Assembly: GCA_902786665.1 (NCBI GenBank)
Contig: CADADN010000003.1
Coordinates: forward strand, 62,001 to 126,000
Direction of reading: 5' to 3'
Origin: an uncultured Prevotellaceae bacterium
GTDB taxonomy: Bacteria > Bacteroidota > Bacteroidia > Bacteroidales > Bacteroidaceae
Length of the DNA stretch: 64,000 bases
Each line of letters opens with the position of its first letter. Position 1 is the first letter of the stretch. Of this stretch, positions 35,289-44,106 are shown piece after piece. The notes below the pieces were generated by a model that was given only the letters and a program-made list of their open reading frames with translations, had not been told where the DNA came from and did no database searches. The translations under genes were made by a program, and so were the position numbers.

Positions 35289-37457
35289 TTATTTTGCCGT
35301 AAACGAGGTGACATTCGTGGTTCCTTGGTGCGACGAACCCAAATAGAGGCCGTGCCAGACGGTGGTGGCGTCTGTAGGCCCGTCGGTGGAATACTTCACA
35401 TTGTAGGTGTTCCCTTTCACCATTCCTGTGGCGGTGAACAGGGAAAGTCTGCTGGAACATGACATTGGGAAGCTGTAGGTCACCAAGTTGTTGCCTGATG
35501 CGTCAGCCAATGTGTAATAGCGGTTGGCGGCATAACTGATGGTGCTCGTGACAAAGGCATAGCCTTGTTGGGCGTTGGAGATGGTGTTGCCGCTGCCGCC
35601 ACCGCCACCTGGCCAACCTCCACCACCACCACCTTGACTGCCACCGGCACTGAGGCCGATGCCAGAGCCGGAAATCTGGATGTAGGAGTTGTTGTCGCAG
35701 TCGAAACCTTCTTCTGGTGAACCTTTCGAGGTGTAGGCAAATATGGTGCCGTCGCCTATGGTGATGGCTCCCGTGGTGCCTGCGTTGGAGTCTACAGCAT
35801 CATTGCCATTGGAGTAGCACACGGTGACTCCGCCGTTGAAAAGAATCTTGCCTGATGAGTTGATGCAGTCGTCGTAACACTTGAAGTAGTGCTGGCCGCC
35901 ATTGATGTTGATGCTCGTCTTCGATTCCAAACCTTCACCGCCGTCAGACTGGGTGGCCACTTCTGTCTGACCGCCATGGATGGTGACGGCGCAGATGGCC
36001 TTGATGGCCTTGGCAGATGAAGAATTGTAGGTTGAACCTGTCTGTGAGAGGGTGAGTGTGGGACCTGTGCCGTCGCTCTTGCCTTGGGTGTAAGAACCGG
36101 TGACGTTGGTCCATCGGGTGCCGCCGCCCCAACCGCCCCAACCGCCACCGCTGGTGGTCTTGGTGCCGTCGCCGCAGCGTATGCCTTTGCTGGCCTTGCC
36201 GCTCATGGTGATGTTGATGGTGCCGTCGTTGAGGGCGATGTGGAGTGCCTTGAGGCCTTTGGCGCTCTTCACGTCGCTGCTGAGGATGGTGGGCGTGCCA
36301 CTGTTGGTGATGGTCAATGTGCCGCCGTTGGTGATGATGCTGTCGTTGGCTGTGATGCCTCGGCCTGCAATGCCGGTCACCTTGATGTCGACGGTCCCGT
36401 TGTTCACTGTGACGTTGGTGCCCTTGATGGCTGCCGTGAACGAAGGGTCGCTGCTATCGCTGGTGTCAACTTTGCCGTTGGCTGACAATGTCAGCATACC
36501 GCCGTCGATACGAGCCAAACCTGCTGCATTCAAGCACTTGCCACCAGCAGCGGTGAGGGGGATGGTGATGGTGAGCGTGCCGCCCTCCACGTAGAGGTTG
36601 CCTGAGTTCTCACCTTCATGGTCCATGGTTTCGCCTGTGGTGGCGGCGTCTGACTCATAGTCGACCTGGATGCCATCGTCGCCCACATCCAGGATGGTCA
36701 GGTTGCCACTCTTCATCAGGAAATCCTTGTTGCATGAGATACCGTCCTTGACGGCAGAAGGGATGTTCAGGGTCAGGTTCTTCATCGTGATGTAGTCGCC
36801 ACTCTTGATGGCGTGTGCCGTATTGCCTGTGACGGTCAGCGTGCCGTTGCCCTGAAACTGCAACTGTCCCTTGCTGTAGAAGCAGGCCTTCTGCGAGCCG
36901 TTGGCTCCGTCGGCAAGCGTGTTTTCCGTATCTTTCTTGATGCTGACTTGTATGCGCTTCTTGTTGGTGATGTCGATGACGGCTCCGTCGGGGTTGGTCA
37001 GCGTAACGCCGGCCAATTGGAGGGTGCACTTGTAGGTGCCGTCAAGTGTGAGGGAGCCGTTGGATGACGAACCATTAAGGATGTAGGTGATCTCGTCGCC
37101 ATCGATGTCGCCAGAATTGGTCTGGTTGATGGTGACGTGAGCATCGTTGACGGTGGCATCGACATATTGCGCCACGTTGCCTGCGATGGTGACGCTGGCT
37201 GTAACGCCGTCGTAATAAATGACGACGCTGTTGTCCTTCACATTGGTGTCATCTATGGTTATCTCGTCTATGTCACTGATGGTGAAATCCTTGCCCATGA
37301 TGGTCACCGTCTTGCCCTCGACATAAGTCATTTCTCCTGTCTGGGGGGAGGGAAACTTATAAGTCACATTACCTGTCTTCACATTCAGCGTCTGGGCAAT
37401 GGCTGACGTTGTCAGCAGGAGGAGCGAGAGGAGTGTTGCTATTTTCTTTATCATCAT
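35289..37457 (-). CDS. exported DUF4353 (Cthe_2159-like) beta-helix carbohydrate-binding protein
   Basis: 722 aa, signal peptide 1-22. After a beta domain (TISDIDEITIDD, about 55-70) comes a long right-handed beta-helix of repeated rungs (GNGTLTVTGNTAHAIKSGDYI, GGTLTITNSGTPTILSSDVKSAKGLKAL). Asp-rich corners (DVGDDGIQVDYESDA, DCDNNSYIQISG) are likely calcium sites. Gly/Trp-rich linkers (GGGWGGWGGGTRW, GGSQGGGGGGWPGGGGG) precede the C-terminal domain. Cthe_2159, which defines the family, binds cellulose and pectin-like polymers and resembles polysaccharide lyases; catalysis here is unproven. It lies alone behind a gene-free kilobase. Confidence 0.8.
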   Translation of the reverse strand: MMIKKIATLLSLLLLTTSAIAQTLNVKTGNVTYKFPSPQTGEMTYVEGKTVTIMGKDFTISDIDEITIDDTNVKDNSVVIYYDGVTASVTIAGNVAQYVDATVNDAHVTINQTNSGDIDGDEITYILNGSSSNGSLTLDGTYKCTLQLAGVTLTNPDGAVIDITNKKRIQVSIKKDTENTLADGANGSQKACFYSKGQLQFQGNGTLTVTGNTAHAIKSGDYITMKNLTLNIPSAVKDGISCNKDFLMKSGNLTILDVGDDGIQVDYESDAATTGETMDHEGENSGNLYVEGGTLTITIPLTAAGGKCLNAAGLARIDGGMLTLSANGKVDTSDSSDPSFTAAIKGTNVTVNNGTVDIKVTGIAGRGITANDSIITNGGTLTITNSGTPTILSSDVKSAKGLKALHIALNDGTINITMSGKASKGIRCGDGTKTTSGGGWGGWGGGTRWTNVTGSYTQGKSDGTGPTLTLSQTGSTYNSSSAKAIKAICAVTIHGGQTEVATQSDGGEGLESKTSININGGQHYFKCYDDCINSSGKILFNGGVTVCYSNGNDAVDSNAGTTGAITIGDGTIFAYTSKGSPEEGFDCDNNSYIQISGSGIGLSAGGSQGGGGGGWPGGGGGSGNTISNAQQGYAFVTSTISYAANRYYTLADASGNNLVTYSFPMSCSSRLSLFTATGMVKGNTYNVKYSTDGPTDATTVWHGLYLGSSHQGTTNVTSFTAK

Positions 37458-37727
37458 CTTTTTTCCTTTTCGAAGTTGTCAAATTTGTTGATGTCAACTA
37501 AGTGGGTTGCATCGGTCATATTGCATAAGGAGTGTTGTCGTAAAATTCAAACGCAGCGATTACTTCATCAACTTCACGAACTTCACTTATGGTTTCTTCT
37601 ATTTCCAATTTTTGCTTTAGTAGTTTTGCATGCAAAAGTACGATAAAAACCTGAAAAACGTTTGAAATGGTGTTGAGTTTTAAGTTTTTTAAAGCTTGCT
37701 TTATTTATGCCGAAAAATGGTTCTAAG

Positions 37728-37757
37728 AAGTCGTAGGGGCGGGTCTTGTGCCCGCCC
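37728..37757. repeat. palindromic intergenic repeat, copy 2
   Basis: GGGCGGG-(TCTTGTG)-CCCGCCC hairpin preceded by AAGTCGTAG. It shares flank and loop with the copy at 7221-7257, and stem changes in this copy are compensated by pairing. Confidence 0.75.
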
Positions 37758-38139
37758 GAGCCTCAAGGGGGGCAACTTTAGGTAGACGTGCGAAGGGCAA
37801 ACAACGCCAAGAATGTTCAGTCGGCAAACAACGCCAAGAAGGGAATCACGGCACGGAGTTATTGATTCGTTTTGTGCTTCTAAGACAGAGATTTGCTGAA
37901 GTTTCCGGAACTCGATGAATAGAAGAAGTGGAAATGTGCTTTTAACATTTGCCACAATGCCCTTTGTCTCTATCATCGCAAACTAAGAGACTAAAATCTT
38001 TACCTGATGGCACCAAAATTACGAGAATGAAACTGCTGTTTCCGAAATTTTATAGTGCAAAAAATAGCAGGATACTTCAAGACTGAAAAAACGGCTTGAA
38101 AGGACAAAACTGTCATGCCCTTGTCATCACGAATAACGC

Positions 38140-38176
38140 AAGACTGCCTCCATGTTCATCACATGGAGGCAGTCTT
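38140..38176. other. isolated perfect hairpin
   Basis: 15-bp perfect stem (38140-38154 with 38162-38176) and a 7-nt loop TTCATCA, with no T-run on either side. It is far from both neighbouring coding ends (364 bp from the GH78 stop). It could be the end of a small RNA, an mRNA 3' structure, or a recombination site. Confidence 0.7.
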
Positions 38177-38541
38177 GGCAATCATCACTATGATTCACTT
38201 TGCGTTCAATTCGCAAAAAATACCAACCTAATTATCAACTTAAACCTAATAACTAAAAACTTAACTATTATCTTATGAAATAACTTGTCTGCTTTTGACA
38301 ATACAAAGGTAAGACGAGATTGGTTGGCATGGAAATAATTGCTGTTTTTTCTTTTCGTCACGTTGCGACAAAGGGGTGAAAATGCGACAAAACGGGAAGT
38401 TTGTGCCAAAATTTGTCTGAAACAGGGTCGTCGGCCATCTCTATCGTCCTTGCTTCATCACCAACCATTTCGACATCCCGGGCTACATAGTCACCCATGA
38501 TGTAGCATGTTTGCCATACACATGGTACGCTTTTCTTACAA

Positions 38542-41529
38542 CTAATCTCTTTTTGAAATGGACTCGGTAAAATGATGCTTGCCCTGCTTCAATTCTGTTG
38601 GCACTTTCCCTGTCAGCATTAGTGTGGCTGACGTGCCTTCGGGAATCGTGAATGTGTAACTGACAGAACCGTCGGGATTGGTTTGCCAACTGCTTTCGAT
38701 ACGTCCATGGCGCGTATCCAGGTATCCGCGTGCGTACGTCATTCTGCCCGTTGGGTCTGGTTCTGGACGAAGAATGAAGTGGCTGAATCCCGGGTGCTGT
38801 TCATCACGTTCAATACCCAGACAACGGTTGACGAGCCACTGGCCTACAGCCCCGAAGGAATAATGGTTGAATGAATTCATGGAGTTGTTGCCACCGAATC
38901 CCGCCGTGTGGGTGTAGGAGTCAAGGCGCTCCCAGATGGTTGTCGCGCCCTGGGTCACAGGATAGAGCCATGAGGGATAATCCTCTTGCTGCAACAAGCG
39001 GTAGGCCACGTCGCTACGTCCGGCATCGCTGAGCACCCGGCTTATCCATGCCGTGGTGATGAAGCCCGTCATCAGCGAATAGGGCGGGCATCGCACACCT
39101 CTGTCTGTTGTGTTCTCACGCTCGATGCAGGCGACCAAACGCTCTACGAGTTTCTGGCGCAAATCACCTTCTACGATATTGAAAGCCAACGGCAGGACAT
39201 AGGAACCCTGGATATCAATGGGCTGTCCCTTGCGCTGCTGGTTGAAGGCCGAGAAGACAGTCATTCCCGTTTCGGTGTCGAGATAATGGTCGATGAAAAA
39301 TTGCTTTCGCTCTGCCAAGCGCCGTTGGTATCGTTCGGCGTCTGCCGACTTGTCGAGCAACAGGGCCGTCTGCCGCATGATGTCGAGGTCGTAGATATAG
39401 TAGGCCTCGAAGAGCAGCGTCTTGTCGTTCTTCTCGTCTTCCAGTCCGAGCCAGTCGCCTAGGTCGCCCCACTGCCGCTGCTGCATCAGCAGTCCCGTCG
39501 TAGGGTCGAAATAATGGCTGTCTACATACTCGATGTAGCGGGCCATCGCCTCATAGTGGTCGGCCAGTATGTCGAGGTCGCCATATTGCAGCCAGCATTC
39601 CCAGGGCACGGTGATGCCTGCGCTGCCCCACAGCAGTCCGCCGAATCCACCGCCTATGGGTGCGATGTCGGGGAACCGGCCGTCGGCAGTCTGCACGTCG
39701 CGTATGGCCTGCATGTGCTTTTTGAGGAACTCATCCACGTCGGCCATGTTGACAGCCGTGCGTGAGAACACGCTGATGTCGCCACTCCATCCCATGCGCT
39801 CGTTGCGTTGCGGGCAGTCGGTGGGTATGCTGATGAAGTTGGACAGCATCGACCATCGGATGTTTTGCCAGAGACGGTTCACCATCGGGTTGCTGCATTC
39901 GAAACCGGCGGTGAAATGGTCTACACTACTGACAACAAGTCCCTCGACGTCGGCTATGGGAAGTGGTTGGCTGAGGCCTGTTATCTCCATGTAACGATAA
40001 CCGTGCAAGGTCATGTCGGGCGAGAATATCTCACAGGTGTCACCACTGGCAACGTATATATCCTGTGCCATGGCGGCGCGGATGTTTTCGAGCATCAGCA
40101 TGCCTTTCTTGTCTTCATATTCAGGCAAGTCGGGATAGAGCACTTCTGCAAAGCGGAACTTCAGCGTCTGTCCCCGACGCAAGCCGTGCATCTTGATTCG
40201 AGGCACACCTGCCATGTTCTGCCCCATGTCATAGACATAGACGCCTGGCCGAACCTCTTTCACATTTTGGGCGGTCAGCACGGTGTGCAATCCAACGGTA
40301 GTTGTGGCTGGCAGCAAATGAAAGTTGCCATAGTCGCATACCTGGGGCTGCGTGCCGCCACCCTCGGTCGGCAGATGCCCTTCAAGTTTGGCTTCGCAGG
40401 CCTTCTTCCACCCGTTGGATGCCGCTGTGTTGTCGTAGATCTCCCCTTGGAACATACTGGCGTAAACAACCTTGGAATGGTCGCATACCTCCCAATTGTC
40501 GGGTTGGGTGGTGATGACGGTGGAGTCGCCATCCTCATATCTCACCAGCAGTCTCGCCATGAATGCTAGTTGGTCGCCAAAGTAGTTCCAGTTGCCGCCA
40601 GTGAAGGTCAAGCTACCTGCCCACCAGCCTTCACCCAATCTGACTCCCAAACAGTTGTCTGTCTGCAGCATCGTCGTTACATCATACTGCTGGTAATAAT
40701 GGGTCTTGTTGTACTGCGATACGCCTGGTGCATAGTATTCGCTACCCACCTGATGCCCATTCAATGTTGCACAATAGATGCCTCGTGCCGTAGCAGTGAG
40801 CGTGGCCTCTTTCACAGTCTTCTGTTTCAGTGCAAATTGGCACCGCAGTTCCGGCATGGCTCCGTGGCTGGGATTGATAAGATACACAATAGGCTTTTTC
40901 CTGTTGCCGATCTTCCGCAAGTTCTTGTCTTCGTAGAGAATGCCGTATGGCGAGCGGTAGTTGCGCACTTCCACCTTGTGGATAACCGCCCGTTGACCTG
41001 CTTCCATCTCGTAACCGATATGTGCCAACTGTGGGAAGGCGATGTAATCACCGCCTTTGCCCATCGGATTGAGCACCACATCGCCCAAATTCCGCCCATC
41101 GAGCAGGATGTCGACACTGCCCAGACAGCAATGTGCTTCGACAGTGTGTGGTGCGTAGGTGTCGAGATTTCCCAGTTCGAACGATTTCAGCAGTTCCTTT
41201 CCCTGGGTCGTATAGCCTATTCGCCAAACATTCAGGTGGGCGGATGCCGCGTCAAGTTCCAACTTGACATACGACTCGTTTGCACCGTTCTCCACGCCCA
41301 GTATGTTCATGTTGCGATTCATCAGACGGGGGTCGTTGCCTCCGAAAAGAAGCCCCAGCCTGTCCGATTTCGATGCCTTGTCCAATTGCACGGTCCAGTT
41401 GATTCTGAACTGAGGAAGGTAGTCGGCATACAAAACTGATTGTTCGCTGCCAATCCACTTGGCATCCTCAAATTGGGCATGGCATAAACAAGGCAGAAGA
41501 GCCATTAGTAGTATCTGTATTTTTTTCAT
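38542..41529 (-). CDS. exported alpha-L-rhamnosidase (GH78)
   Basis: 995 aa from the Met at 41529, which begins a good signal peptide (MKKIQILLMALLPCLCHA); a longer frame to 41571 adds 14 residues without signal character. N-terminal beta-sandwich domains (20-440) include YYAPGVSQYNKTHYYQQYDVTTML and GEGWWAG. The (alpha/alpha)6 barrel carries TDCPQRNERMGWSGD (about 569-583), the GH78 hallmark with catalytic acidic residues, and QRQWGDLGDWLG. The beta-sandwich ending PTELKQGKH closes the protein. It hydrolyses terminal alpha-L-rhamnose from plant pectins or glycosides. It sits at the end of the redox operon. Confidence 0.93.
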   Translation of the reverse strand: MKKIQILLMALLPCLCHAQFEDAKWIGSEQSVLYADYLPQFRINWTVQLDKASKSDRLGLLFGGNDPRLMNRNMNILGVENGANESYVKLELDAASAHLNVWRIGYTTQGKELLKSFELGNLDTYAPHTVEAHCCLGSVDILLDGRNLGDVVLNPMGKGGDYIAFPQLAHIGYEMEAGQRAVIHKVEVRNYRSPYGILYEDKNLRKIGNRKKPIVYLINPSHGAMPELRCQFALKQKTVKEATLTATARGIYCATLNGHQVGSEYYAPGVSQYNKTHYYQQYDVTTMLQTDNCLGVRLGEGWWAGSLTFTGGNWNYFGDQLAFMARLLVRYEDGDSTVITTQPDNWEVCDHSKVVYASMFQGEIYDNTAASNGWKKACEAKLEGHLPTEGGGTQPQVCDYGNFHLLPATTTVGLHTVLTAQNVKEVRPGVYVYDMGQNMAGVPRIKMHGLRRGQTLKFRFAEVLYPDLPEYEDKKGMLMLENIRAAMAQDIYVASGDTCEIFSPDMTLHGYRYMEITGLSQPLPIADVEGLVVSSVDHFTAGFECSNPMVNRLWQNIRWSMLSNFISIPTDCPQRNERMGWSGDISVFSRTAVNMADVDEFLKKHMQAIRDVQTADGRFPDIAPIGGGFGGLLWGSAGITVPWECWLQYGDLDILADHYEAMARYIEYVDSHYFDPTTGLLMQQRQWGDLGDWLGLEDEKNDKTLLFEAYYIYDLDIMRQTALLLDKSADAERYQRRLAERKQFFIDHYLDTETGMTVFSAFNQQRKGQPIDIQGSYVLPLAFNIVEGDLRQKLVERLVACIERENTTDRGVRCPPYSLMTGFITTAWISRVLSDAGRSDVAYRLLQQEDYPSWLYPVTQGATTIWERLDSYTHTAGFGGNNSMNSFNHYSFGAVGQWLVNRCLGIERDEQHPGFSHFILRPEPDPTGRMTYARGYLDTRHGRIESSWQTNPDGSVSYTFTIPEGTSATLMLTGKVPTELKQGKHHFTESISKRD

Positions 41530-41578
41530 ACCTTTCTGTTTTATGTGGATACTACTTCTTTTGCGCTTCATTCCCCAT

Positions 41579-42295
41579 TTATTTCACTTCGCGCTCCTGA
41601 ATGGCCTTGCCCGCCCCCCAGGCATCTCCGACCTTTTCGCCCACTACACGGTAGGTGTTCTTGGAAGAGTCGAAGATGACAGGCTGCAGCTTGCCGAGGT
41701 CGATGTTGCCCTCCTCGTCGAGGATGCTCTCATCGGCACTCATATTGACAATCTCGCCCACTACACGGGCACCGCCGTTGCCATCCTCGTCGAAGGTCAC
41801 CACCTTGCATTCCAGTGCCATCTTGTATTCGTTGATGATGGGAGCGTCGACGTTCGGACTTGGAGTGATGGTGAAGCCGGCTTTTGCCACCTTGTCGGGC
41901 ACGTCGTTGCCGGAAACGATGCCGAAGTAGTCGCTCTGCATGATGTCGTCCTTGGTGGCGAAGCTGATGGTGAACGCCTTTTTCAGACGGATGTTCTCCG
42001 TGGTCTTGTGGGCAGAGAGTTCGAAGGTGATGTGCTTGGGCCCGCACTGGCCACCCCAGGCGGCCATCATCACGTCGGGATTCTTGTCTGCGTCCCATGT
42101 GGCGATCATGATGGCGGGCAGCGGTGTGATTACGGCTTTGTCGCTGAAGTTCTTGCGTCCTTCCACCGCCTTCACTTCCACCTTCTCCGAGGTGGGGTTC
42201 TCGTTGCTCTCATTCTTTTGCTCTTTATTTCCACAGGCAGCCATGAGCATTGCGCCTGTCAGCACGAGGGCTGAAAAGGTCATGTAGTGTTTCAT
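41579..42295 (-). CDS. lipoprotein flavin-reductase-like protein
   Basis: 238 aa. A lipobox LMAAC puts the acylated Cys at residue 21, followed by a linker rich in Asn, Glu and Lys. The rest is a split-barrel flavin-reductase domain: PLPAIMIATWDADKNPDVMMAAWGGQCGP, AFTISFATKDDIMQSDYFGIVSGNDVPDK, ALECKV. It is clearly paralogous to the cytosolic protein at 48426-48992 (both share AAWGGQ and DYFGIVSG/DYVGIVSG). FMN would have to be supplied outside the cytosol. It may reduce flavin or another small acceptor at the cell envelope. It lies 49 bp from GH78 and 69 bp from the UroD-fold gene. Confidence 0.8.
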   Translation of the reverse strand: MKHYMTFSALVLTGAMLMAACGNKEQKNESNENPTSEKVEVKAVEGRKNFSDKAVITPLPAIMIATWDADKNPDVMMAAWGGQCGPKHITFELSAHKTTENIRLKKAFTISFATKDDIMQSDYFGIVSGNDVPDKVAKAGFTITPSPNVDAPIINEYKMALECKVVTFDEDGNGGARVVGEIVNMSADESILDEEGNIDLGKLQPVIFDSSKNTYRVVGEKVGDAWGAGKAIQEREVK

Positions 42296-42364
42296 TTTTA
42301 TGCTTGATGTTTATGGTGATTTTTAGCTTGATTGTTAATTGTGCATGCTTGTTGCAGCTATCAT

Positions 42365-43390
42365 TTACCGTCCGTGGGCTGTACTGACGACAGCATGGAT
42401 GTTGGCGGTGATGTCAAGAGGGGAGGGGACGGAGCAGTCGGCTCCAATCATGAGATGTCCACGAGGATCATTTGCAATGATCTGTCGTGTCATCTCGACG
42501 ATTTTCTCCGGTGAAGCCTTGTCGATTTCCGTCTTGCGGTTGAATCCGCCAAGCACAGGCCGCCCGAACAGCTTGTAGGTATCGTTCAGGGAAAGGGGCT
42601 TGCCGTCGATGGTCAGTGGCACGTTGACGATTTTACCAGGATAGTCGAGATAGCGAGTCAGGTCATCCATCGCACCCTCCCAGTCGCAGATGTGGAGGAT
42701 GGTCAGTTTGGTGTCTTTGTTGGCCTCGCCCATCACCTGGAGGTCGTAGGGGCGGATGTATGTCTCGAAGAAGCCTCCGGGTACTTTGAGCTCGTAGAAC
42801 TTCTTCTCACCTCCCTGGGTGGCGGTGAAGAAGGCTTCCACACCGGCAGCCTTGCACTCTCGTATGTACCACAGGATGGCCTTGGTGTAGGAGTCGAGCA
42901 TGCGCTTGTAGGCCTCAGGCCGCTCCACGGCATAGATGGTCAGGCGTTCATCCCCGAATCCTTGCCGAGCCACCTGGTGGGTGCTGAGGATGGTGGGCAT
43001 CACATACACGTCGTTGCCCACGTATGTGAGTATTTCCTTGATGAGTTCGAGGGTCGGGCGATAATAGTCCTCGGGCACCAATGGCGTGTCCATGGTCAGG
43101 TCCTGTACACGTGGCATCGGTTGTTCGGTTTGAACCTTGAGAATGTCGGCACCGCCTTTTAGGAAAAGACTTAGGTGTGCTTTCAGTGCTCCCTCGCCGA
43201 GTTTCTTCCCGTTGCCGAAATGGCCGAAGAAGAGAGCGGGGGGGTACGATGGGTCGAGCGTTCCGGCAAGGAAGCGGTCGATGATTTCCTTCTTGTCGGA
43301 AGGGATGCTGTTGGTGGGCTGTTGCTGACCGTATGCGGTGAAAATGGTGGCCGAAAATATGGTCAGTAGGAGTAATTTGAGATGTTTCAT
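42365..43390 (-). CDS. exported uroporphyrinogen-decarboxylase-fold protein
   Basis: 341 aa with a clear signal peptide (MKHLKLLLLTIFSATIFTAYG, 1-21). The mature protein has a UroD/MtaA-like TIM-barrel sequence: RFLAGTLDPSYPPALFFGHFG; PRVQDLTMDTPLVPEDYYRPT; ILWYIRECKAAGVEAFFTATQGGEKKF; LTILHICDWEGAMDDLTRYLDYPGKIVNVPL; and FGRPVLGGFNRKTEIDKASPEKIVEM. Family members are normally cytosolic decarboxylases or corrinoid methyltransferases, so an exported one is unusual. The HICDW segment resembles the metal-ligand region of methyltransferase members. It may act on a tetrapyrrole or methylated compound outside the cytosol (inference). It starts 10 bp before the ClbS-like stop. Confidence 0.8.
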   Translation of the reverse strand: MKHLKLLLLTIFSATIFTAYGQQQPTNSIPSDKKEIIDRFLAGTLDPSYPPALFFGHFGNGKKLGEGALKAHLSLFLKGGADILKVQTEQPMPRVQDLTMDTPLVPEDYYRPTLELIKEILTYVGNDVYVMPTILSTHQVARQGFGDERLTIYAVERPEAYKRMLDSYTKAILWYIRECKAAGVEAFFTATQGGEKKFYELKVPGGFFETYIRPYDLQVMGEANKDTKLTILHICDWEGAMDDLTRYLDYPGKIVNVPLTIDGKPLSLNDTYKLFGRPVLGGFNRKTEIDKASPEKIVEMTRQIIANDPRGHLMIGADCSVPSPLDITANIHAVVSTAHGR

Positions 43391-43400
43391 AGGTATGTTG

Positions 43401-43937
43401 TTAAGTATTGAGGTTTTTCTGATGCGTCTTCAGCAGTTTGACAGCCTGTGAATAGGGGCTTGTCGTCACGCTCTCGAAATAGGCTGCCATGGTGGTCGTA
43501 TAGGTGCATTTGTACACACCTCTGGAAAATAGTTCTTCGTCTGAGAAAGTGTCGGCAAGGCTGAGCATCTCCTGATGTGTCTTTGCAAGCAGTGATTCCG
43601 CTTCTTCAAGACCTGTGTCTTGGTGCTTCTCCACAATCATTTTGTCCATCTCATGGTAGTTCTTGCGGTATTCGTCGGGTAGGAAATCTCTCGGATTTCC
43701 TTCACGGATGTTCTGGACGAACACGCGCATCAGCACCTGCCATTCATAAAGATGGACCAGGAGGTTGCGCAGACAGCGGTCGTACATCCATCGTACGCCG
43801 CACTTCTTGGGATCGGAAGGGAAGTTGAATGGAGCAACGGCAGTTTCAGCACTCAACTTGTTGATTTGCTCATTCAGTTTCGCATAGCCATCCTGCATGG
43901 AGGCGATCAACTCTTTTTTGTTTGTTGGCTTTGGCAT
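43401..43937 (-). CDS. ClbS/DfsB-family four-helix protein
   Basis: 178 aa, cytosolic, of the DinB-like ClbS/DfsB family: KPTNKKELIASMQDGYAKLNEQI at the N-terminus, VRWMYDRCLRNLLVHLYEWQVLM in the second helix, and FSRGVYKCTYTTTMAAYFESVTTSPYSQAVKLLKTH at the end. ClbS from colibactin producers inactivates the genotoxin by opening its cyclopropane; most relatives are uncharacterised. It is placed between a NimA-like protein and the UroD-fold protein in a run of detoxification-type genes. It is the only clear self-protection homologue in the window and there is no colibactin-like cluster beside it. Confidence 0.85.
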   Translation of the reverse strand: MPKPTNKKELIASMQDGYAKLNEQINKLSAETAVAPFNFPSDPKKCGVRWMYDRCLRNLLVHLYEWQVLMRVFVQNIREGNPRDFLPDEYRKNYHEMDKMIVEKHQDTGLEEAESLLAKTHQEMLSLADTFSDEELFSRGVYKCTYTTTMAAYFESVTTSPYSQAVKLLKTHQKNLNT

Positions 43938-43950
43938 AATATATAAATTT

Positions 43951-44106
43951 GACTATCGTCTTATTCCTCCTCACTCGGCAGAGCCCAAGCAAGCTTGGCT
44001 CTGCTCTCGTTCGTTCGTCATTTGACTGTCGTCTTATTCCTCCTCACTCGGCAGCACTCGGCAGAGCCCAAGCAAGCTTGGCTCTGCTCTCGTTCGTTCG
44101 TCATTT
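43951..44106 (-). repeat. tandemly duplicated palindromic element
   Basis: Copy A is 43951-44023 (73 bp). Copy B is 44024-44106 (83 bp), identical except for one base and an extra 10 bp (a second ACTCGGCAGC). The core is an imperfect palindrome, CAGAGCC-(11)-GGCTCTG. Read on the minus strand, each copy opens with ATGACGAACGAACGAGAGC and encodes MTNEREQSQACLGSAE. In copy A the next codon is TGA. In copy B the 10-bp insertion shifts the frame past that stop. Confidence 0.92.

Larger units (their letters stand above)
37458..38541. other. gene-free interval of 1.08 kb
   Basis: No credible gene. Contents: short AACTTCAC 9-bp repeats (about 37560-37580); a REP-like hairpin (37737-37757); an 18-bp direct repeat GGCAAACAACGCCAAGAA at 37796 and 37823; an isolated perfect hairpin (38140-38176); an A-rich leader-like stretch ending in ATG AAA TAA (38275-38283); and a minus-strand TACCTTTG box at 38304-38311. 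Confidence 0.7.

Noticed and set aside
36084-36594. Long plus-strand frames opposite the DUF4353 gene
   Set aside because: Antisense shadows of a Gly/Thr-rich repetitive coding sequence; Val/Ala/Pro-only composition.
37701-37976. Possible 91-aa minus-strand gene in the gene-free kilobase
   Set aside because: It is built over the hairpin repeat and the 18-bp direct repeat, with no codon bias or recognisable domain.
38455-38570. Plus-strand stretch reading like a protein fragment (FITNHFDIPGYIVTHDV)
   Set aside because: No start, no detectable family, and it runs antisense into the GH78 end. Too short to call a pseudogene.
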